Source of the DNA: Rhizobium sp.
GTDB taxonomy: Bacteria > Pseudomonadota > Alphaproteobacteria > Rhizobiales > Rhizobiaceae
NCBI GenBank assembly: GCA_028290545.1
Contig: JAQGJP010000011.1
Span: 32,186-96,185 of the forward strand
Direction: 5' to 3'
Length of the DNA stretch: 64,000 bases
Shown: positions 58,005-64,000 of the stretch, one piece after another
Numbering within the stretch: the stretch's first letter is position 1
Layout: the number at the start of each line of letters is the position of its first letter
The notes under the pieces: model-generated
Told to the model about the DNA's origin: nothing
The model's input: the letters and a program-made list of their open reading frames with translations, nothing else
The model's database searches: none
Position numbers and translations under genes: made by a program

Positions 58005-58832
58005 ATGGGTACATTTCATGTGGTCGCAAACGCGGAAGGGGTGCTGGTCCGCCCGCATGTCGAGCAGATCGGCGTTCTCGATGTAATCGATGCCCTGCGA
58101 CGCGGCTATAACGATTTCCAGGAGAAGCCGTCCCATTATGTCTTTCTCTGCCTTCTGTATCCGGTGGCAGGCGTGGTGCTGATGGTCTGGAGCGCAGGCG
58201 CCAATCTGCTGCCGCTGATGTTCCCGCTGGCCTCGGGCTTCGCGCTTCTGGGACCAATCGCGGCGATCGGCCTCTATGAAATCAGTCGGCGGCGGGAAAT
58301 GGGACTGGATGCGTCCTGGCGGCATGCGCTGGAGGTCAGGCGTTCGCCGGCGATTTTGTCAATTGCCGCCGCCGCCGGCGTACTGTTCGTCATCTTCATC
58401 GCATGGCTGAAGGTTGCCGAGGCAATCTATGCCTTCTATTTTGGCGCTGTGCCGCCGGCCTCGCTCGGCCTCTTCATCAGCAACGTTCTGACCACTGAAG
58501 CCGGCTGGTGGATGATGTTCTGGGGCAATCTTGCCGGCCTGGTGTTCGCGGTCCTGGTGCTCGCCATTTCGGTCGTGACCTTTCCGCTGCTGCTCGAACG
58601 GGATATCGGCGCGGTGGCCGCGATGCAGACATCGATCAGGGCATTTCTGCGCAATCCCGTTGCGATATTGTTCTGGGGCCTGATCGTCGCCATTCTTCTG
58701 GTGATCGGATCGATCCCGATCTTTGCCGGGCTCGCCGTCGTGCTGCCGGTGCTGGGCCATTCGACCTGGCATCTTTATCGCAAGATGATCGGACCGCCGG
58801 ACGTCAAACCCGTGCGCGGCGGCGCGACCTGA
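58005..58832 (+). CDS. DUF2189 membrane protein
   Basis: The 275-residue protein has about six membrane helices. After a cytoplasmic N-terminus (IGVLDVIDALRRGYNDFQEK) come YVFLCLLYPVAGVVLMVWSA, FPLASGFALLGPIAAIGLYE, and ISVVTFPLLLERDIGAVAAM. The DFxxxP-type start and the GPIAAIGLYEISRRRE loop match DUF2189, a family of unknown function common in rhizobia. GGAGGAT lies before the ATG at 58005. It converges with the SDR gene, with a 9-base gap. Confidence 0.85.
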   Translation: MGTFHVVANAEGVLVRPHVEQIGVLDVIDALRRGYNDFQEKPSHYVFLCLLYPVAGVVLMVWSAGANLLPLMFPLASGFALLGPIAAIGLYEISRRREMGLDASWRHALEVRRSPAILSIAAAAGVLFVIFIAWLKVAEAIYAFYFGAVPPASLGLFISNVLTTEAGWWMMFWGNLAGLVFAVLVLAISVVTFPLLLERDIGAVAAMQTSIRAFLRNPVAILFWGLIVAILLVIGSIPIFAGLAVVLPVLGHSTWHLYRKMIGPPDVKPVRGGAT

Positions 58833-58841
58833 GGGTCGCGT

Positions 58842-59609
58842 CTAAAGCGCCGTAAAGCCGTTATCGACGAACAGATGCGTGCCGTTGACGAAGCTCGCCT
58901 CGTCGCTGGCGAGGAACAGCGCGGCATGGGCAACTTCCTCCGGTTCGCAGATCCGGCCCTGCTGGGCGGCAAGGGCCGCTTCGGAGACATCGACGCCGAG
59001 CGCCTGCAGGTCCTTGACTTCGCGCAGCCCATGCGGCGTGCGCACGAAACCGGGGCAGACGGCATTGCAACGGATATTGCGGTCGCGGAACTCGACCGCA
59101 ATCGCCCGGGCAAACATGTGCACTGCCCCCTTGGTCGTGTCGTAGAGCACCTCCATCGGCGTCGCCGCCACCGCTGAAATCGAAGATGTGCAGACGATCG
59201 AGCCGCCGCCTGCCGCGATCATGCCGGGAAGCACGGCTTTGGTCATCAGGAACATCGATTTGACGTTGACGTCATGCAGCCAGTCCCATTCCTCCTCGGT
59301 GGTGTCGAGGAACGGCTTGATGACGATCGTGCCGGCGTGATTGAAGAGCACGGTGACTGCGCCGAAAGTCTTTTCGACCATATCGACGGCAGCCTTGACC
59401 TCATTGGCTTTCGAGACATCGGCAATGGCGTAGATCGCCTCGCCACCGGCCGCCTTGATTTCCGCAACGGTTGCGGCAGAGGCTTCCGCGTTGCGGTCGA
59501 TGATGGCAACCCTGGCGCCCTCGGCGGCGAACAGTTTCGAGGCAGCACCGCCCATGCCCGTTGCTCCGCCCGAAACGATCGCGATTTTTCCAGAGAGACG
59601 GCCGGCCAT
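58842..59609 (-). CDS. Short-chain dehydrogenase/reductase
   Basis: The 255-residue classical SDR has the cofactor loop IVSGGATGMGGAASKLFAAE, ADVSKANEV, LFNHAGT (usually NNAG), the catalytic Ser in CTSSISAV and YxxxK in EVLYDTTKGAVHMFARAI. D in IIDRNAE suggests NAD preference. The C-terminus FLASDEASFVNGTHLFVDNG is typical. The substrate is unknown. It follows purB by 27 bases on the same strand. Confidence 0.9.
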   Translation of the reverse strand: MAGRLSGKIAIVSGGATGMGGAASKLFAAEGARVAIIDRNAEASAATVAEIKAAGGEAIYAIADVSKANEVKAAVDMVEKTFGAVTVLFNHAGTIVIKPFLDTTEEEWDWLHDVNVKSMFLMTKAVLPGMIAAGGGSIVCTSSISAVAATPMEVLYDTTKGAVHMFARAIAVEFRDRNIRCNAVCPGFVRTPHGLREVKDLQALGVDVSEAALAAQQGRICEPEEVAHAALFLASDEASFVNGTHLFVDNGFTAL

Positions 59610-59636
59610 GTCAGATCCTTTCGAGCGGTGGGGAGG

Positions 59637-60938
59637 TTATCCAAACACCCGTTTGAAAATCGTGTCCACATGTTTGGTATGATAGGCGAGATCGAATTTT
59701 TCGCGGATATCGGCCTCGGAAAGCGCTGCACGCACTTCCGCGTCACCCAGCAGTTCATCGAGGAAGTCCTTGCCATGTTCCCAGACCTTCATCGCATTGC
59801 GCTGCACGAGGCGGTAGGAATCCTCGCGCGATACGCCCGCCTGGGTCAGTGCCAGAAGCACGCGCTGCGAATGGATCAGGCCCTTGAACTTGTTGAGGTT
59901 TTTCAGCATGTTTTCCGGGTAGACGAGCAGCTTGTCGATCACGCCTGTCAGCCGCGCCAGGGCGAAGTCCAGCGTGATCGTCGCATCCGGCCCGATCATC
60001 CGCTCGACCGACGAATGCGAGATGTCGCGCTCGTGCCAGAGGGCGACATTTTCCATCGCCGGGATCGAGAACGAGCGCACCATGCGGGCAAGGCCCGTCA
60101 GGTTTTCCGTAAGCACCGGATTGCGCTTGTGCGGCATGGCCGACGAGCCCTTCTGGCCGGGCGAGAAATATTCTTCCACTTCAAGCACTTCAGTGCGCTG
60201 CAGGTGGCGGATTTCGGTGGCGAGACGCTCGACGGACGAGGCGATGACGCCCAGCGTGGCGAAATACATCGCGTGCCGGTCGCGCGGAATGACCTGTGTC
60301 GAGACAGGTTCCGGCTTGAGGCCCAACGCCTTGGCGACATGTTCCTCGACACGTGGATCGATATTGGCGAATGTGCCGATCGCACCCGAAATCGCGCAGG
60401 TGGCGATTTCCTCGCGAGCGGCGATCAGACGGGCCCTGCAGCGTTCGAATTCGGCATAGGCGAGTGCCATCTTGATGCCGAATGTGGTCGGCTCCGCGTG
60501 GATGCCATGGCTGCGGCCGATCGTGACCGTGTCCTTGTGCTCGAAGGCGCGACGCTTCAATGCGTCCAGCAGCCTGTCGAGATCGGCGAGCAGAAGGTCG
60601 CTGGCGCGGGCGAGCTGCACGTTGAAACAGGTGTCCAGCACATCCGACGACGTCATGCCCTGATGCACGAAACGGCTGTCGGGTCCGATGAATTCGGCAA
60701 GATGGGTCAGGAAGGCGATCACGTCATGTTTGGTGACGGCCTCGATTTCGTCGATCTTGTCGACGTCGAACCTGGCGGCATTGCCCTTTTCCCAGATGTT
60801 GCGTGCCGCTTCCTTCGGAATCACGCCGATGTCGGCAAGCGCCATGCAGGCATGCGCCTCGATCTCGAACCAGATGCGGAACTTGGTTTCGGGCGACCAG
60901 ATGGCGACCATGTCAGGGCGGGAATAGCGCGGGATCAT
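59637..60938 (-). CDS. purB: Adenylosuccinate lyase
   Basis: PurB splits fumarate from SAICAR and from adenylosuccinate in purine synthesis. The 433-residue fumarase-superfamily protein shows IPRYSRPDMVAIWSPETKFR, FVHQGMTSSDVLDTCFNVQL, TVGRSHGIHAEP-like TIGRSHGIHAEPTTFG and the signature loop KGSSAMPHKRNPVLTENLTG with the catalytic serine. I start at ATG 60938. It is separated from purC by 4.7 kb but has the same orientation. Confidence 0.97.
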   Translation of the reverse strand: MIPRYSRPDMVAIWSPETKFRIWFEIEAHACMALADIGVIPKEAARNIWEKGNAARFDVDKIDEIEAVTKHDVIAFLTHLAEFIGPDSRFVHQGMTSSDVLDTCFNVQLARASDLLLADLDRLLDALKRRAFEHKDTVTIGRSHGIHAEPTTFGIKMALAYAEFERCRARLIAAREEIATCAISGAIGTFANIDPRVEEHVAKALGLKPEPVSTQVIPRDRHAMYFATLGVIASSVERLATEIRHLQRTEVLEVEEYFSPGQKGSSAMPHKRNPVLTENLTGLARMVRSFSIPAMENVALWHERDISHSSVERMIGPDATITLDFALARLTGVIDKLLVYPENMLKNLNKFKGLIHSQRVLLALTQAGVSREDSYRLVQRNAMKVWEHGKDFLDELLGDAEVRAALSEADIREKFDLAYHTKHVDTIFKRVFG

Positions 60939-60998
60939 TGGCGGAAGTCCTTTGGAACGGGGCAATTGCCGCCCCTCTAACAAATACGACCGGCAATC

Positions 60999-61547
60999 TC
61001 AATGCGCACGGCGCGCAAACCAGAAGCCGAGCGCCAGGAAAAGCAGCGGTGCGATGGGGAAATACACATACATGCTGTCGACCGTGAACTGGTAAAGGGC
61101 GCTCGCGGAGGTGAAGGCGAACTGGAAACACCAGGTGATTGACGGGAATTCCGCATGCCAATGCGCGTAGAACATCCGGTACTGCAGCGCGAAGATCGTG
61201 GCTGTCGCGGTGTGGGTCGCAAGCGTCAGGATGATCGTGCCGACGACAAAGCGCGTGATCCTGCCCGCCCTGCCGCAGAGCCACTCCGCCAGCATCAGGC
61301 CGGGCGCGAAGCCGACCGCAGGGCCATAGAAGAACAGTGAGATCACGGCCAGCCTGGAATGAATGATCAGGCCGTCGCGCCAGTAGAGTCCGATGACGGC
61401 GGCAATTGCCATGCAGATGCCCCAGGCCGCCGAACCGAAAATGACAGTCGCTGGAGCAGGGATGCTTCGGTTGAACAAGTCGGGCGGCGGCAAAAGGCTG
61501 GAGGCAGGGATGCGGGAAGCTGGATGGGGCGGAGGCACGTCCGCCAT
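60999..61547 (-). CDS. Hypothetical membrane protein
   Basis: The 182-residue protein has a proline-rich N-terminus (MADVPPPHPASRIPASSLLP) followed by about five hydrophobic helices, including TVIFGSAAWGICMAIAAVIG and PLLFLALGFWFARRAH at the end. The ATG at 61547 lies one base after the stop of the upstream DUF2259 gene, so the two are coupled. No family is recognised. Confidence 0.75.
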   Translation of the reverse strand: MADVPPPHPASRIPASSLLPPPDLFNRSIPAPATVIFGSAAWGICMAIAAVIGLYWRDGLIIHSRLAVISLFFYGPAVGFAPGLMLAEWLCGRAGRITRFVVGTIILTLATHTATATIFALQYRMFYAHWHAEFPSITWCFQFAFTSASALYQFTVDSMYVYFPIAPLLFLALGFWFARRAH

Positions 61548-61548
61548 T

Positions 61549-62277
61549 TCACTGTCCGCGGTTGTTGACCGGCACGGCGATCCACCGTTCGTCATTGCCT
61601 TCGAACCCGAAGGTGGCCACCATGATCATGGCGATCTGCGGCGCAGAATTGGTTTCGCTGCTGATCACCGCGCCGATCCGGTAGCCGTTCGGGCAACCGC
61701 GGCTCTTGGGAACCTGGCTGTCGTCGTGCAGCGCCTTGCTGACGGGCTCTCCCGCGTCCTCGGTGAGCAGCAGGGTAAAACCGGTATAGTTGCCTGTCAT
61801 GTTCAGGCAATCGCTGATTGGCGGAAACTCTTTTTCCTTCAGCTCAAGCGTATAGGTCAGGCTGCGCGGCGGCGAGGACAGATAGCCGAAATAGCGCAGC
61901 TTGTGAGGATTGCTGTCGATTTCCGAGACCGGATTGTAGGCAACCATAACGCCGGGATTGTCAGCCAGCCTGTATTTGGCAATCAGCGGCTCCGCCTTGG
62001 CATGCGAGAGGGCGCGGATCTTGGCCATCGATTGTTCTTCATCGATCTGCACCCGTATCGGCGTTCCCGGCAGGAACTTGTCCTCCTGGGTGTCGATGAA
62101 GAAGATGTTGGAATAGGCAAAGCCGGCGCCGTCATAGACGCCGTATTCCTCGAAAGCGAATACCTTGCCGTCCTCGGAATAGCCGAGAACGTTGAGCGAA
62201 GCGGTATCCCCGGCAAAGGCGGAGGTCGCCATGAGTAGGACAGCGAGAGCCGGTATCGATTTTGTCAGCGATTTCAT
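61549..62277 (-). CDS. DUF2259 secreted protein
   Basis: The 242-residue protein has a signal peptide (MKSLTKSIPALAVLLMATSA, cleavage near AFA-GD). The mature part begins with LNVLGYSEDGKVFAFEEYGV and YSNIFFIDTQEDKFLPGTPI. Its C-terminal part has CLNMTGNYTGFTLLLTED and SRGCPNGYRIGAVI, with two cysteines. This pattern matches DUF2259, periplasmic proteins of unknown function in alphaproteobacteria. Its ATG overlaps the rpe stop by four bases. Confidence 0.85.
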   Translation of the reverse strand: MKSLTKSIPALAVLLMATSAFAGDTASLNVLGYSEDGKVFAFEEYGVYDGAGFAYSNIFFIDTQEDKFLPGTPIRVQIDEEQSMAKIRALSHAKAEPLIAKYRLADNPGVMVAYNPVSEIDSNPHKLRYFGYLSSPPRSLTYTLELKEKEFPPISDCLNMTGNYTGFTLLLTEDAGEPVSKALHDDSQVPKSRGCPNGYRIGAVISSETNSAPQIAMIMVATFGFEGNDERWIAVPVNNRGQ

Positions 62278-62951
62278 TCCCGAGCTTTCTCCGCCGCCTG
62301 GCGTATGGCTTCTATGTTCCTGCGATAATCATCCAAGCCATCGCCCTTGTAAATGGACGAGCCCGCCACGAATACATTGATGCCCGCTTCCGAGGGAATA
62401 CCGATCGTCTCGGCCGTGATGCCGCCATCGACTTCGAGCTCGATCGGCCGGTCGCCGATCATCTTGTGGATGCGCCTGATCTTATCCGTCACCGACGGCA
62501 GGTATCTCTGGCCGCCGAAACCGGGGTTGACGCTCATCACCAGGATCAGATCGACATGCTCGAGCACGTACTCGATGGCGCTTTCCGGGGTGGCGGGATT
62601 GATCGACACACCGGCCTTCTTGCCAAGGCCGCGAATCGCCTGCAGAGATCGGTTGAGATGCGGGCCGGCCTCGGCATGCACGGTGATGATATCGGAACCC
62701 GCCTTGGCGAAGGCTTCGAGAAAGGGATCGGCCGGCGTGATCATCAGGTGGCAGTCGAAGGTGGCGTCGGTCAACGGCCTGAGCGCCTTGACCACGTCCG
62801 GCCCGAAGGAAATGTTCGGCACGAAGTGTCCGTCCATGATGTCGAGATGGATCCAGTCGGCGCCCGCCGCCACCACGTCGGTGACTTCCTGGCCAAGCCT
62901 GGAGAAATTGGCGGCAAGGATGGAGGGCGCAATGCGGATGGGTCTGGTCAT
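62274..62951 (-). CDS. rpe: Ribulose-phosphate 3-epimerase
   Basis: Rpe interconverts ribulose 5-phosphate and xylulose 5-phosphate in the pentose phosphate pathway. The 225-residue TIM barrel shows IAPSILAANFSRLGQEVTDV, IHLDIMDGHFVPNISFGPDV, FDCHLMI, VMSVNPGFGGQRYLPSVTDK, and ELEVDGGIT with the metal-binding Asp. ATG 62951 follows GGGAGA. It leads an operon with the DUF2259 and membrane genes and lies 69 bases after lipB. Confidence 0.97.
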   Translation of the reverse strand: MTRPIRIAPSILAANFSRLGQEVTDVVAAGADWIHLDIMDGHFVPNISFGPDVVKALRPLTDATFDCHLMITPADPFLEAFAKAGSDIITVHAEAGPHLNRSLQAIRGLGKKAGVSINPATPESAIEYVLEHVDLILVMSVNPGFGGQRYLPSVTDKIRRIHKMIGDRPIELEVDGGITAETIGIPSEAGINVFVAGSSIYKGDGLDDYRRNIEAIRQAAEKARE

Positions 62952-63020
62952 CTGAAGTCTCCCTGAACTTTCGAGGGCAATATCATCCGATCCCGCCATC
63001 GGCAATGCGCCGATATGATT

Positions 63021-63737
63021 CTAATTGTCCGAACGCACCGGGCCGAACACGCGTTCGAAATTCAAACGGATCAGCGTATCGACATCGCTCATCATCACCA
63101 GTTGGCCGAGATCGATGAGGCTGGTGACGCCATATTGCGCGATGCCGCAGGGGACGATGCCGGAGAAATGCTCGAGTTCCGGATCGACGTTCAGTGAGAA
63201 GCCGTGGAAGCTCACCCATTTGCGCAACCGGATGCCGATCGCGGCGATCTTGTCCTCGGCTTTCGAGCCATCCGGCAGGAGCGGGCGCTCGGGCCGTTCG
63301 ACCCAGACACCGACGCGATCCTCGCGCCGCTCGCCTCTGATGTTCATATCGGCGAGCGTACCGATCACCACGTCTTCCAATGCGGAAACGAAGGCGCGGA
63401 CATCCTGCCGCCGGCGCTTGAGATCGAGCATCAGGTAAGCCACCCGCTGGCCGGGGCCGTGATAGGTGTATTCACCGCCGCGACCGGTCTGGAACACGGG
63501 GAATCGATCCGGCGTGAGCAAATCCTTCGAATCGGCACTGGTGCCGGCTGTGTAGAGCGGCGGATGCTCGAGCAGCCAGACGAGTTCGTCGGCCTCATTG
63601 GCCGCAATCTTCGCCACTTCGTCTTCCATCCGCCGGACAGCCTCCTCGTAAGCCACGGGCTGATCGGAAATTCGCCAGCGCACCGGAGGGGCGCCGTCGA
63701 CGGCAAACATCGGCAGGGAGAGGGCTGAACGTTCCAT
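63021..63737 (-). CDS. lipB: Octanoyl-ACP:protein N-octanoyltransferase (lipoate biosynthesis)
   Basis: LipB transfers octanoate from ACP to lipoyl domains, the first step of lipoate biosynthesis. The 238-residue protein has [40 protein letters not shown], the catalytic lysine in [20 protein letters not shown], and the nucleophile in [17 protein letters not shown]. An in-frame ATG at 63710 is an alternative start. It lies downstream of the region beside tRNA-Leu. Confidence 0.96.
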   Translation of the reverse strand: MERSALSLPMFAVDGAPPVRWRISDQPVAYEEAVRRMEDEVAKIAANEADELVWLLEHPPLYTAGTSADSKDLLTPDRFPVFQTGRGGEYTYHGPGQRVAYLMLDLKRRRQDVRAFVSALEDVVIGTLADMNIRGERREDRVGVWVERPERPLLPDGSKAEDKIAAIGIRLRKWVSFHGFSLNVDPELEHFSGIVPCGIAQYGVTSLIDLGQLVMMSDVDTLIRLNFERVFGPVRSDN

Positions 63738-63915
63738 CCAGCCTATGTGGATAAAATCTGCGCGTTCCGCAAGCCGCCAAGCCTTCGGCCGAGATAATCT
63801 CCGTTCGAAAAATACTAATGGAAATAAGCGGAGAAATATTGAAAGCCACTCTTGTGTGCCGGGAATCCTTTTGCTACATGCTGCGCCGCCGGACCTAGTC
63901 CGGAACTACCACGAT

Positions 63916-64000
63916 GCGGTCGTGGCGGAATTGGTAGACGCGCAGCGTTGAGGTCGCTGTGGGGCAACCCGTGGAAGTTCGAGTCTTCTCGACCGCACCA
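63916..64000 (+). tRNA. tRNA-Leu (anticodon GAG)
   Basis: The 85-base gene has a 7-bp acceptor stem GCGGTCG/CGACCGC and an encoded CCA end at 63998-64000. The anticodon arm is CAGCG-TTGAGGT-CGCTG, giving anticodon GAG, and the long variable arm is typical of class II leucine tRNAs. The TTCGAGTC T-loop is intact. It ends exactly at the window edge. Confidence 0.97.

Noticed and set aside
59274..60980. 568-residue plus-strand open frame
   Set aside because: It is antisense to purB and part of the SDR gene.

Overview
The window is a chromosomal housekeeping segment of an alphaproteobacterium of the order Hyphomicrobiales (Rhizobiales), most like the Phyllobacterium/Rhizobium/Brucella group. The signs are the CckA phosphorelay kinase, type-2 ArgC, CtaA, a FliO-like gene beside cckA, DUF982, DUF2842 and DUF1476 (F-ATPase zeta) genes, a rhizobial-type flagellin, the purC-purS-purQ-purL-bolA-grxD order, and GTG starts behind strong Shine-Dalgarno sites. 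The genus is inferred from gene content only; no 16S gene is present.

Layout. 1-2.7 kb: a CelD/BcsL-like acetyltransferase cut by the window edge, a DUF2842 membrane protein, ctaA and a secreted protein. 2.8-5.5 kb: a luxR-luxI quorum-sensing pair behind argC. 5.6-10 kb: an LTA-synthase-like sulfatase, speB (agmatinase), a DUF982 gene, and rplM-rpsI. 10-16.4 kb: an EamA exporter, a VOC protein, small exported and hypothetical proteins, a CoA-binding protein, a sugar isomerase plus PfkB kinase pair, and fliO-like. 16.6-26 kb: cckA, a DUF924 gene, psuK-psuG (pseudouridine breakdown), recA with a candidate SOS box, and alaS. 26-33.6 kb: a membrane GGDEF protein facing an EAL protein, murI with a SpoU-type methyltransferase, two tandem secreted paralogues, icd, and an orphan flagellin. 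33.9-40 kb: a saccharopine dehydrogenase-like DUF4166 protein, a HerA-like ATPase, an ArsR/SRPBCC pair, small proteins and terC. 40-47.5 kb: rpsD with a structured leader, cytochrome b561-yceI, ttcA, two inositol monophosphatase paralogues, and two Bcr/CflA exporters. 47.5-55 kb: the minus-strand purine cluster purC-purS-(coiled-coil ORF)-(kptA pseudogene)-purQ-(lipoprotein)-purL-bolA, then an RTX protein gene lying between bolA and its usual partner grxD. 55-64 kb: the F-ATPase zeta subunit, an RBBP9-type hydrolase, an acyl-CoA ligase, a DUF2189 protein, an SDR, purB, two exported or membrane proteins, rpe, lipB and tRNA-Leu(GAG) ending on the last base.

How the genes relate. Purine synthesis is the largest theme (purC, S, Q, L, B). 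Translation is covered by rplM, rpsI, rpsD, alaS, ttcA, a SpoU methyltransferase and a tRNA. Signalling is represented by AHL quorum sensing, c-di-GMP turnover and CckA. No phage, insertion sequence, CRISPR array or clearly novel multi-gene system was seen. The most notable items are a decayed RNA 2'-phosphotransferase (kptA) gene embedded in the pur operon and missed by ORF calling, a hairpin that would mask the luxI ribosome-binding site, a concentric palindrome over the arsR promoter, a structured rpsD leader, and the RTX gene placed between bolA and grxD.
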